64,000 nucleotides of DNA. Source: Tenuifilum sp040752515. Its GTDB lineage: Bacteria; Bacteroidota; Bacteroidia; Bacteroidales; Tenuifilaceae. Shown here piece by piece: positions 15,037 through 23,942 of this stretch. The notes under the pieces are model-generated. The model had not been told where the DNA came from and searched no databases. It saw only the letters and a list, made by a program, of their open reading frames with translations. Position 1 is the stretch's first letter. Every line of letters begins with the position of its first letter. The position numbers were made by a program, and so were the translations under genes. The stretch is from NCBI GenBank assembly GCA_040752515.1, contig JBFMGQ010000011.1, positions 34,814-98,813 of the forward strand, read 5' to 3'.

Positions 15037-17922
15037 ATGAGAAGGCTGATTTTCATAGTTTTTGCGATTGTAACTACCAATGCTTTTTCTCAGATAAATA
15101 CCACAGGGCTGCCTATCATAAAGCATTACCCTAAATCGGTGTATGGTGCAGGAACCCAAAATTGGTCTATTTGCCAGGATAGCCGTGGATTCATGTATTT
15201 TGCCAATAACAATGGGCTACTCCGTTTCGATGGTAACCGGTGGGACTTGTTTGCGTTGCCCAATAATCAGCTTGTTCGGTCAGTGCTTTGTAGTGGCGAT
15301 ACAATCTTTGTTGGTGCTTTTGAGGAAATAGGTTACTTTGTTTACCACCGCCAGGCCGATATGGTTTACCACTCATTAATTAACCTTGTCCCTAAATCCG
15401 AAATCAATTTTGATGAAGCTTGGCGAATTTTCAGGTTGGGTTCAGCTTACATTTTTCAAACCTTTAGCCATATTTTGGAATATAGCAAGGGTAAGGTTAA
15501 CGCAAACAAAGCACCTGAGCCATTACAGTTTTCGTTTGTAATGAATGGAAATTACTACGTGCAAGGAAAGGAGGGCAATATTTACCGTTACCATGATGGA
15601 AATTTCGATAGGTTTAACGATAACGGGGTTTTCACAGGCAAGCAAATTTGGGCATGCTTTGAGATATCAGGTGGTAGAAACTTGCTTGCTACCATAAACC
15701 ATGGCGTTTGGCTTTTTGATGGAGTGAGTTTTACGCCATGGAAAGGGTTGGCAAATGAGATGTTGAAATCGTATCAGATTTTCTCGGCATCAAGAATTGA
15801 GGGTGGATACGTAGCTTTTGGAACCATTCAAAACGGGCTTATCATTACCGATGAGCAGGGCAACCTTGTTAAATTCATTAATAAATCCACTGGTTTACAG
15901 AATAATACCATTTTAAGCACCTTTGTAGATGATGCCAACAATCTTTGGCTGGGTTTGGATAACGGGATCGACTATATAGAACTCAACTCCCCGCTCAGTT
16001 TTATAGGTGAGGGGTTAGGTTTGGAAGGGGCAGTATATGCCACAAGGATATTCGATGGGAAAATCTTTGTTGGAACAAATCAAGGGCTTTATGTGGCTTC
16101 GTGGCCTATTGGCACCTTTATAGATGGTGCAAAGCCATTCCGATTGGTTCCATTAACTAAAGGGCAGGTTTGGTCGCTCTTTGAAAGTGATGGCAGGCTA
16201 TACTGCGGACATAACTTTGGCACCTTTGTCGTTGATAAGGGTTTGAATGTTAAAATGATATCGCCCGAAGAGGGTTCTTGGATTTTTGTTCCCCTCCGCT
16301 ACATTCCCGAGAGAATGCTTGTGGGAAAGTATAAGGGGCTTCATCTTTACTCAAAGGTTAATGGGGAATGGAAATACCTTAAAAAGGTTGCAGGGTTTAA
16401 TGAGTCGTCGCGTTTGCTGGTTGAGGATGATAACGAGAGTATTTGGATGGCCCATGGCTATAAGGGGGTTTATAAGCTTATGCTTAATCAAAGCAAGGAT
16501 AGCATTAGGTTCTCAACCCTTTACGATAACACAAGAGGATTTCCAGTTAAATTCGGCATCAATGTTGAGAAGATAGGAAATCAAGTGGTATTCCTTACCT
16601 CGCATGGCATTTACAGATACAACTCCCTTACCGATAAAATGGAGCCTTACCATGAGTTAAACCGAATTATTGGCGATGCCAAAGGGGTTAGGAGGATGGT
16701 TGAGGATGAAAGGGGTAATATCTGGATTCTTAAATCTAATGGTCTTTTGAAATTAGTCCGGAATGCCGATGGCTCAAAAAGTGTTCACCAGACTCCTGTA
16801 AGCCGATTTGGCGAAAACCTTGTTGCTTCGTTTGAAAATATCTATGTTTATAATCAGAACTACGTTTTCATTGGCACAGAAAACGGGCTGGTTTGCTACA
16901 GTAGTCAATACAATTCAGAGAAATCGAAAATCCCATTGCATTGTGCCATAAAAAGTATTAGTTCAGTTGGCCGGTTTGAGGATGTGATTATTAACGATTA
17001 CGCAGTTTCAGGGAAAGGGGGCATTTATATACCCTTTAATCAGAATTCAATCCGGGTTACAGTGGCTGCTCCTGTTTACAATGCCGGCGAAATTTCCTTT
17101 AGCTTTTTACTAAAGGGATATGATAACGATTGGAGCCCTTGGCAGCACGAAAATGTTAAGGATTTTAGCCGATTAGCCCATGGTGAATACGAGTTAATGG
17201 TTCGTGCACGCGATGCAATGGGCCGAATTTCTGAACCTGTATCTGTTCGTATTCAAGTTGAACGACCTTGGTTCTTGACATGGTACGCATTTGTTCTATA
17301 CTTGGTACTTTTAGTTGTTGGTTTTTATTCGCTTCGCATTCTTGTTCGGAAAAAGGTTCAGCGTGCAACCGCAAGGGTTAAGGAGCAAAAGAATTTGGAG
17401 CTAAAGGTAAAGGAAGAAGAGCATAAACGACAGGTGCTTGAAGCCGAGCGCGAAATCATAAGGCTTAAGACTGAAAACCTGCAGGTTCAGGTTGAGCACA
17501 AAAATCGCGAACTCGCTGCAATAGCTATGCAAATAGCGCATAAGAACGATTTCCTTAATAGGCTTAAGTTAAGGCTTGAGGTAATAGCCAAATCAATAAA
17601 CCCCGTTTCACAGAAAGAGGTGCTTGAACTAATTCGGAATATCGATAACGACCTAAAAATGGATAAGGAATGGCAGCGTTTTGAGCACCATTTTGATGAG
17701 GTACATAGTGGGTTTATCAAAAAGCTTAAGGAAATGTATCCGGAACTTACCCCCAGTGAACTCAGATTATGCGCTTACCTCCGCCTTAACATGACCACAA
17801 AAGATATTGCACAAATACTTAATATAAGTGTACGTGGTGTTGAAATTAGTAGGTATAGGCTAAGGAAAAAACTTAAAATTGATAGCGACACTAACCTGGT
17901 TGATTTTATGCTAAACCTTTAA
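15037..17922 (+). CDS. Triple-tyrosine (Y_Y_Y) sensor protein with LuxR-type DNA-binding domain
   Basis: The 961-residue protein has a signal peptide (1-19), a large periplasmic beta-propeller-like region of Reg_prop-type repeats (about 20-660, for example TFVDDANNLWLGLDNGIDYI), a Y_Y_Y domain (about 665-745, SFLLKGYDNDWSPW), one membrane helix (about 749-770), a coiled coil (about 775-850) and a C-terminal helix-turn-helix (about 904-955, LTPSELRLCAYLRLNMTTKDIAQILNIS). It resembles hybrid two-component PUL regulators but has no histidine kinase or receiver. It probably senses sugar outside and acts on DNA as a membrane-bound regulator. Its stop is two bases from that of GH16 of the adjacent PUL. 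Confidence 0.85.
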   Translation: MRRLIFIVFAIVTTNAFSQINTTGLPIIKHYPKSVYGAGTQNWSICQDSRGFMYFANNNGLLRFDGNRWDLFALPNNQLVRSVLCSGDTIFVGAFEEIGYFVYHRQADMVYHSLINLVPKSEINFDEAWRIFRLGSAYIFQTFSHILEYSKGKVNANKAPEPLQFSFVMNGNYYVQGKEGNIYRYHDGNFDRFNDNGVFTGKQIWACFEISGGRNLLATINHGVWLFDGVSFTPWKGLANEMLKSYQIFSASRIEGGYVAFGTIQNGLIITDEQGNLVKFINKSTGLQNNTILSTFVDDANNLWLGLDNGIDYIELNSPLSFIGEGLGLEGAVYATRIFDGKIFVGTNQGLYVASWPIGTFIDGAKPFRLVPLTKGQVWSLFESDGRLYCGHNFGTFVVDKGLNVKMISPEEGSWIFVPLRYIPERMLVGKYKGLHLYSKVNGEWKYLKKVAGFNESSRLLVEDDNESIWMAHGYKGVYKLMLNQSKDSIRFSTLYDNTRGFPVKFGINVEKIGNQVVFLTSHGIYRYNSLTDKMEPYHELNRIIGDAKGVRRMVEDERGNIWILKSNGLLKLVRNADGSKSVHQTPVSRFGENLVASFENIYVYNQNYVFIGTENGLVCYSSQYNSEKSKIPLHCAIKSISSVGRFEDVIINDYAVSGKGGIYIPFNQNSIRVTVAAPVYNAGEISFSFLLKGYDNDWSPWQHENVKDFSRLAHGEYELMVRARDAMGRISEPVSVRIQVERPWFLTWYAFVLYLVLLVVGFYSLRILVRKKVQRATARVKEQKNLELKVKEEEHKRQVLEAEREIIRLKTENLQVQVEHKNRELAAIAMQIAHKNDFLNRLKLRLEVIAKSINPVSQKEVLELIRNIDNDLKMDKEWQRFEHHFDEVHSGFIKKLKEMYPELTPSELRLCAYLRLNMTTKDIAQILNISVRGVEISRYRLRKKLKIDSDTNLVDFMLNL

Positions 17923-17924
17923 GG

Positions 17925-19742
17925 CTAAAGTTTAATAAAGTTCCCAACCAATGTGTTTGTTTGGGAGGTGATTTTTATGCCATAAAACCCCTTTGGAAGG
18001 TCAGCAATTGGAATTTCACTTTCAGTATTTTCTATAATTTCCTTTACAAGCGCACCTGCAATATTTACTATTTGAACTTTTACACTACCCTTTATTGGGT
18101 TTGAGTTTATTTTGATATAGGTTGATGCTGGATTTGGGTAGATGACCAATTTGCCAAATTGCTTATTGTTGGGCGAAAAAATGGAAAGCAGGGTATTGCT
18201 CAGTACGATATTCGAAATCCATAACGAGTCGCTTGCCACTTTGCCATAAATACCAAAGTTCACGTAAAAACGTACACCTGCAATTTGATGGAAGTTCAGC
18301 TGTTTCCCATATTCGGGAGTATTGGAACCCCAATTATTGTTGAAATCGAAAGAGTAAAAATGAAAAACGCCATTTGGTTCAACCGGGTAAAAGCGGAAAA
18401 CAGGAGCAACATCGCCTAGTCGGCCATCGGTGTCGAATAGGTCGGCACGCATAACCACCGATTTGCTTTTGTTGTAGGTCATCATCTCAACATTAAGAAC
18501 CGTAAGGTTACTCATGTCCACCGGATTTGGAAAGGTGTAGGTGAAATAAGGGAAATCCTCAGGCTTACTGATACTATAGTTAACCTTCAAAAGGGTATCG
18601 ATGGTTGATAAAGTAATGGTGTTGGGGCTGGTGTTTAAGCCAGCCCAACCCATTAGTCCATTTTCTTTGACGTTTAGCACGCTATACTTTTCGCCGGTTG
18701 GAACAATCGTGGTTTTAACCGTTCGAGTATAGGTGCCACCAGCTTGAGGATGAGTAATTTCAACCGTTACATTTCCGGGTGTATTACCCCAGTTAACAAT
18801 AATGGAGTTGGTTCCTTGGCCACTAACAATGGTAGCATCGGTTGGAACACTCCAATTAAATGTTGCATCGGCAACATTTTGGATGCTAAAAGCAACGCCT
18901 GTTTGGTTGGGCGAAACGTATTCAGGGCCCGAAACTTTCAAAGCCGATGCCTCAATGTATTGGTAAACACGAACATAGTCCACATACATTTTCTGTGGCC
19001 AGATATTTGGATCAACTCCTTGCACTCCACCCCAATTGCCGCCCACAGCGATGTTAAGAATCAGGTGAAACACCTGGTCGAATGGCCAGGTCTTGTAATC
19101 CTTATGCTCATTGACAAAGGTGAAGTATTTATTGTTATCTACATAGATATCAATTTTTTCGGGTGTCCATTCAAGCGCGTATAGGTGAAAAGCGGTTTCG
19201 GCATCGGGTACAGAGTATGTAGCGGTTTTTTGAGTGCCCAGTACATGGTTATAGGCTTCCGTATGAATGCTTCCGTGCACTACACCCGGATCGTAACCAA
19301 CATACTCCATAATATCGATTTCACCACTTTTGGGCCAGTTGCCATAAACCCAGTTAGTGGGTAGCATCCAGATGGCAGGCCAGGTACCCCTGCCCGATGG
19401 TAGTTTTGCGTAAGCCTCAAACCTGCCATAAAGCCAGTCGCCTTTCTGGCGGGTAACCAAACGGGCTGAGGTGTACTCCATGCCCTCATATTGTTCCTTG
19501 CGGGCCTCGATGATTAGATTTCCATTCTCAACACGGGCATTTTCGGAACGGGCGTTGGTGTAGTACTGCAACTCATTGTTACCCCAGCCGCCTCCTCCTA
19601 CATCGTAACCCCATTTATCGCTTGCTGGCAGGCCGGTGTAGTTAAACTCATCGTTCCATACCATTACCTTAACCTGTGCAAGGTTTGCAAACGGGGCTGC
19701 GAGTAGCAGAACTGTGATTAAAATAATATGCTTTTTACTCAT
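17925..19742 (-). CDS. Glycoside hydrolase family 16 (laminarinase-like) with T9SS sorting domain
   Basis: From ATG 19742 the protein has 605 residues: signal peptide (1-22), a GH16 domain (about 24-275) with the active-site motif GEIDIME giving Glu141, Asp143 and Glu146, a PKD/Ig-like domain (about 280-360), a beta-sandwich carbohydrate-binding-like domain (about 380-525), and a C-terminal type A T9SS sorting domain beginning KLVIYPNPAS. The ExDxxE spacing (beta-bulge form) fits laminarinase-type enzymes rather than lichenases. It should be secreted through the type IX system and cut beta-1,3-glucan at or outside the cell surface. A longer frame to 19787 would precede the signal peptide. It is the last gene of the PUL. 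Confidence 0.92.
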   Translation of the reverse strand: MSKKHIILITVLLLAAPFANLAQVKVMVWNDEFNYTGLPASDKWGYDVGGGGWGNNELQYYTNARSENARVENGNLIIEARKEQYEGMEYTSARLVTRQKGDWLYGRFEAYAKLPSGRGTWPAIWMLPTNWVYGNWPKSGEIDIMEYVGYDPGVVHGSIHTEAYNHVLGTQKTATYSVPDAETAFHLYALEWTPEKIDIYVDNNKYFTFVNEHKDYKTWPFDQVFHLILNIAVGGNWGGVQGVDPNIWPQKMYVDYVRVYQYIEASALKVSGPEYVSPNQTGVAFSIQNVADATFNWSVPTDATIVSGQGTNSIIVNWGNTPGNVTVEITHPQAGGTYTRTVKTTIVPTGEKYSVLNVKENGLMGWAGLNTSPNTITLSTIDTLLKVNYSISKPEDFPYFTYTFPNPVDMSNLTVLNVEMMTYNKSKSVVMRADLFDTDGRLGDVAPVFRFYPVEPNGVFHFYSFDFNNNWGSNTPEYGKQLNFHQIAGVRFYVNFGIYGKVASDSLWISNIVLSNTLLSIFSPNNKQFGKLVIYPNPASTYIKINSNPIKGSVKVQIVNIAGALVKEIIENTESEIPIADLPKGFYGIKITSQTNTLVGNFIKL

Positions 19743-19761
19743 TCTTTTCCTTTTTTTATTT

Positions 19762-19853
19762 AAAAAAGGCTTCCGGGAATTGTCCATTTCACCTAACCAT
19801 AATATTTATACGTAAAAAAAATCTTTTTGGACAATTTTTCCGAAAGCCTTTTT
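19762..19853 (-). repeat. Long imperfect inverted repeat (hairpin) in the GH3-GH16 gap
   Basis: Arms at 19762-19785 and 19829-19853 are complementary apart from a few mismatches and a two-base bulge (shared core AAAAAGGCTT, CGG, TTGTCC), with a 43-base loop. On the coding (minus) strand the second arm runs into TTTTTTAAAT, so it is terminator-like. It sits between the GH3 stop and the GH16 start, about 20 bases before the latter. Confidence 0.7.
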
Positions 19854-19860
19854 CAAAAAG

Positions 19861-22104
19861 CTAATTCAACCTAAAACTTAGTTCTTGCAAGTCGCGGCTG
19901 TTGCCACCTACAAACACTTTGAATTCGCCAGGTTCAGGCTTAAATTCCATAGTGCGTGTATAAAAAGCCAGGTCGCTTGCAGTGAGTTTAAACTCAACCC
20001 TAACGGTTTCGCCTTTTTTAATGAAAACTTTTTCAAAACCTTTCAATTCCTTAACGGGACGGGTAACAGATCCTACAAGGTCGCGGATGTATAGTTGTAC
20101 AACCTCCTCGCCATCGTAGTTACCGGTATTTGTTACGTCAACCCATACCTTAAGGGTATCGTTCATGCCAATTTCATTGGCGCTGATGCCAAAGTTGCTG
20201 TAATCGAAGGTTGTATAGCTAAGGCCATAGCCGAATGGGTAAAGTGGTGTATTTGGGCTGTCGATGTATTTTGATGTGTAACGCTCAGTATCAACCCTTG
20301 GCCTTCCGGTATTTTTATGGTAGTAGAATAAAGGAATTTGTCCAACATTGCGGGGGAAGGTCATGGGCAGTTTGCCCGAAGGGTTGTAATCGCCAAAGAG
20401 CACATCGGCAACAGCAGGGCCTCCCATTGTTCCAGGTAACCATGCTTCGAGTATGGCAGGAACGGTGCTGTCCATCCACTCAATGGTTAACGGACGTCCA
20501 TTCATAAGAACCACAACCATGGGTTTTTTGAGTTCGGTTAGCGCCAAAACCAGCTCTTTTTGCACCCCAGGTAAATCGAGAAATGCCCTGCTAAGCGCTT
20601 CACCTGACATCATGGCGGCTTCACCCACCACCACTACAACTGCATCGGCTTTGCGGGCTGTGGCTATTGCTTCGGCAAATCCTGCTTTTGAATCGCCGGT
20701 TATATCGCAACCCTTTGCATGCAAGACCTTTGCGTTGGGTAGTTTTTCACGAATCCCTGTAAGTACCGAGATGGCGTCTTTTCCCTCACCGCGAGCCGAC
20801 CATGTCCCGATGATATCGTCGGTATTATCGGCCAGAGGGCCAACTACAGCAACCGATTTAATTTCCTTGCTTAGCGGAAGTACCCCATTGTTCTTAAGGA
20901 GCACCATTGATTTACGGGCAACTTCACGGGCAATCTCAAGATGGCGTGGGTTGAGAATCAGTTCCTTTTCACGGATAGTGTCGCAGTAACGGTAGGGATC
21001 GTCAAAAAGACCAAGCATGAATTTAATGCGAAGAATACGCCTAACAGCATCATCAATTTGCTTTTCGGTAATCTTGCCGTCGGCCAGCAACTTTTTAAGT
21101 TGTGGTAGGTAAATGTGCCCCTCCATATCCATGTCGATACCGGCATTCATGGCCAAATCAGCAGCATGGTAATCATTTTCGGCAAAGCCATGAACCAGCA
21201 TTTCGCGAATTGAGCCCCAATCCGAAACAATAAAACCGTTAAATTGCCATTGGTCCTTAAGAATCCCTTTAACCATTTCCTGGTTACCGGTTACCGGTAT
21301 ACCGTTTAGCTCGTTGAACGACGACATAAAAGTGCCAACACCGGCATCAACAGCAGCCTTGAATGGGGGTAGGTAAACCTCGCGAAGAGTTCTCTCCGAG
21401 ATGTCCACCGTATTGTAGTCGCGGCCACCCATTGCTGCACCATAGGCAACAAAGTGCTTGGCACAGGCAACAATGGTACTAGATTCAGCTAGCGATGTTC
21501 CCTGAAATCCCTTAACACGAGCTTTTGCTACCTGTGAACCGTAGTAGGGATCCTCGCCAGCACCTTCCATTACCCTTCCCCAGCGAGGGTCACGGGCAAT
21601 GTCAACCATTGGGGCAAAAGTCCAGTGCTGTCCTGCTGCAGAAGCCTCGATGGCTGCAATACGTGCCGACTTTTCAATGGCATCCATATCCCAGCAGGCT
21701 GCTTCGCCAAGGGGGATAGGGAAAATGGTTTTGTAGCCATGAATTACATCATAGCCGAAAATTAGGGGTATGCCTAATCGGCTTTCTTCAACCGCTATTT
21801 TCTGAACCTTGTAGGTATAAGCTGCGCCATTCACGTTGAGCATGCTACCCACTTCTCCCTTTCTGATTGCATCCTGGTACTGCGTGGCAAACGTAATGGG
21901 TCCGGTAGTTTCACCATCGCCGGTTAACTGGTTCAACTGGCCTATCTTTTCGTCAATTGTCATTAGCTTAAGAACGGAATCAACCTTGTGTTCTATTACC
22001 GGATCGATGCAAAGCTTACCACCCGAATGGTCCAATGCAGTCCTATTCCCACTACACGACCACGAGGCCAACGCTAAAGCTACTACTATTAATTTCAATC
22101 TCAT
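19861..22104 (-). CDS. bglX: Glycoside hydrolase family 3 beta-glucosidase
   Basis: The 747-residue protein has an export signal with a possible lipoprotein Cys (SWSC near residue 17), the GH3 TIM-barrel domain (about 35-370) with nucleophile Asp295 in GFIVSDWGS, the GH3 C-terminal alpha/beta domain (about 405-610) and a fibronectin III-like domain (about 660-745, ending SFRLN). It should release glucose from beta-gluco-oligosaccharides in the periplasm. It lies between the surface glycan-binding gene and GH16 in the PUL, flanked by hairpins on both sides. Confidence 0.93.
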   Translation of the reverse strand: MRLKLIVVALALASWSCSGNRTALDHSGGKLCIDPVIEHKVDSVLKLMTIDEKIGQLNQLTGDGETTGPITFATQYQDAIRKGEVGSMLNVNGAAYTYKVQKIAVEESRLGIPLIFGYDVIHGYKTIFPIPLGEAACWDMDAIEKSARIAAIEASAAGQHWTFAPMVDIARDPRWGRVMEGAGEDPYYGSQVAKARVKGFQGTSLAESSTIVACAKHFVAYGAAMGGRDYNTVDISERTLREVYLPPFKAAVDAGVGTFMSSFNELNGIPVTGNQEMVKGILKDQWQFNGFIVSDWGSIREMLVHGFAENDYHAADLAMNAGIDMDMEGHIYLPQLKKLLADGKITEKQIDDAVRRILRIKFMLGLFDDPYRYCDTIREKELILNPRHLEIAREVARKSMVLLKNNGVLPLSKEIKSVAVVGPLADNTDDIIGTWSARGEGKDAISVLTGIREKLPNAKVLHAKGCDITGDSKAGFAEAIATARKADAVVVVVGEAAMMSGEALSRAFLDLPGVQKELVLALTELKKPMVVVLMNGRPLTIEWMDSTVPAILEAWLPGTMGGPAVADVLFGDYNPSGKLPMTFPRNVGQIPLFYYHKNTGRPRVDTERYTSKYIDSPNTPLYPFGYGLSYTTFDYSNFGISANEIGMNDTLKVWVDVTNTGNYDGEEVVQLYIRDLVGSVTRPVKELKGFEKVFIKKGETVRVEFKLTASDLAFYTRTMEFKPEPGEFKVFVGGNSRDLQELSFRLN

Positions 22105-22127
22105 TATTACGCGTTTTTCGGGTTAAA

Positions 22128-22155
22128 ACAGGGTAACCGATTAGGGTTACCCTGT
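22128..22155 (-). terminator. Perfect intercistronic hairpin between the surface lipoprotein gene and GH3
   Basis: ACAGGGTAACC at 22128-22138 and GGTTACCCTGT at 22145-22155 form an 11-pair perfect stem with a six-base loop; on the minus strand it is followed by TTTT. It may end or process transcripts after the susC-susD-lipoprotein genes, leaving partial read-through into the glycosidases. Confidence 0.65.
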
Positions 22156-22167
22156 ACATGTAATTGT

Positions 22168-23928
22168 TTACTTAAGCCCTTCAACATGCGGGCCAGCCAG
22201 ATCGTCGAGATGTACCGAGAAGGTACCACCATTATTGCCAGGATTGATCATGATGCGAACCACGTTGTAGAAGTCCTTGTTAAATCTTGGGTCAGTAGTT
22301 ACATCACTTGTGTATATATCACCAGTCCAATCCCAACCTGCGCCAACTCCGGCGAAGTTAAACTCGGCAATTTCCCACTTATTGTCATTTTGAATGGTGT
22401 AAATCAAATCGGCAGTTCCAGTTTGCCATGCATTTCCACCACGGTCGGTATTTTCGAGTTTTAGAAGTACTTGGTCGCCAGCTTTGCCATAAACCAAAAC
22501 CTTGAATACGGTTTGTTTGGTTAGGTCAAAGCGGTAGCCATCGGGTAAGCGGGTGTATGCATTAGCCCACTGTGCGTTGTATTTAGTAAACAGAGCGCAA
22601 TGAGCACTGCGGTTCGGATACATGCTGTTGTCCGGGTTGTTGACAATCTGAAGGGTTGCGCCTCCATCGGCTTGGTCAACCTGCATGGGAACCAGAGTGG
22701 TTTCGCCAAAGTCATTGTACATCACCATGGCATCCAGTAAATACTCCTGGTATGAGGGGTGGTTGGCCAATACATTTACAGTGTACTCCTTGGCAAAGTC
22801 TTGGTCATTGGCAACAACGGTAACCTTGGTTTTGTAGTTGCCCTTTCGCATGTATGTATGCAGAACAACTTCAGCCCCATTGGTTGTTTCATAGTTAGTG
22901 CCATCGCCAAAATCGTATGTGATTTTTGAGATGGAAAACGAAGAAGGTACTTGTAAATCTTCAAGTGTAAAGGAGTACTCGTTGGGGTTTGCAGTGGTTG
23001 CCACTACTAAGTTGTAGGTAACAGTTGGACGAACATATCCTTTAGGGATTAACTTATGGTAGCGAGCAGCTCCACCTACAGTCCGAAGGTGGAAGAAGTT
23101 TCCGTTCCAGTCAAGTACTTCGTATTTACGGGGATTACCATCGTCGTAGGAAATATTACCGGATTGACTTGAGATCTGAATGTAGTATTTCCCGTTTTCT
23201 TGACTGATTGACCAGGTAAGTTCACCACGGGCGGCATCGTTAGTATTCATGTCGATATCGTAGGCATCGTTCCATATTGCCGATGTGTAGTACCCCCCTG
23301 CAAGACCATCCTCGTCGGCATTGCCGTCGTGGTTCACATGGGTTTTACCGTGAGTATCGATTTTGTAGGTAAAACCAACAAGTTTAAAGGTAAATTCATC
23401 GTCGTATAGGAAGTGCCCCGATTTTGCCAGAGGAGCAGCAGCCCACCATACGGGTGAATACGAATCGGCCGGACCAACCCCCAGGTGTGCTTCCGAAAGG
23501 CTATCGATAACCCAGGTTTTTCCATTTGTTGCATCAACACCGCCTGTTAAGGCTGTAATGATAGGGCTTTCCAGATACGACCAGTCGGTTTCGGTTTGAA
23601 CAAACTCTTTTGTTTTCGATGTGCTACCACCCGAAGCATAAAGGGTAAGTGTGATGTTGTAAGTTTTAGCAAGTGGGTAGTATGCAGTAACTGAATTGCC
23701 AACAGCTTTAATACCATTGCCAAGATCCCAGTTTGCAATCCCCTTTACAGAGGATGTATTGGTAATTACAAAATGGAATGCATCTTCACCTGGAGTAACA
23801 GTAAAATCCAGTTGATCAGCGGAAGGAGCATTCCCAATGTTTGGTTTATCCAGTTCCATGGGCTCGCAACCAAACCAGGTAAGCCCAACAAGAACCAGAG
23901 CTGAGAGTATGATGTGTCGTTTATTCAT
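22168..23928 (-). CDS. PKD-domain surface glycan-binding lipoprotein (SusE/F position)
   Basis: The 586-residue protein starts with a lipoprotein-type signal ending near WFGC (Cys21). It has a PKD-like domain (about 40-110, TPGEDAFHFVITNTSS), a middle beta-rich domain, a second PKD-like domain (about 300-385, KITYDFGDGTNYET) and a C-terminal galactose-binding-like sandwich (about 400-585). PKD-type lipoproteins directly downstream of susD are a known feature of laminarin loci and act as surface glycan-binding proteins. There is no catalytic motif. It begins 14 bases after susD. Confidence 0.82.
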   Translation of the reverse strand: MNKRHIILSALVLVGLTWFGCEPMELDKPNIGNAPSADQLDFTVTPGEDAFHFVITNTSSVKGIANWDLGNGIKAVGNSVTAYYPLAKTYNITLTLYASGGSTSKTKEFVQTETDWSYLESPIITALTGGVDATNGKTWVIDSLSEAHLGVGPADSYSPVWWAAAPLAKSGHFLYDDEFTFKLVGFTYKIDTHGKTHVNHDGNADEDGLAGGYYTSAIWNDAYDIDMNTNDAARGELTWSISQENGKYYIQISSQSGNISYDDGNPRKYEVLDWNGNFFHLRTVGGAARYHKLIPKGYVRPTVTYNLVVATTANPNEYSFTLEDLQVPSSFSISKITYDFGDGTNYETTNGAEVVLHTYMRKGNYKTKVTVVANDQDFAKEYTVNVLANHPSYQEYLLDAMVMYNDFGETTLVPMQVDQADGGATLQIVNNPDNSMYPNRSAHCALFTKYNAQWANAYTRLPDGYRFDLTKQTVFKVLVYGKAGDQVLLKLENTDRGGNAWQTGTADLIYTIQNDNKWEIAEFNFAGVGAGWDWTGDIYTSDVTTDPRFNKDFYNVVRIMINPGNNGGTFSVHLDDLAGPHVEGLK

Positions 23929-23942
23929 AGTACATTTTGTTT

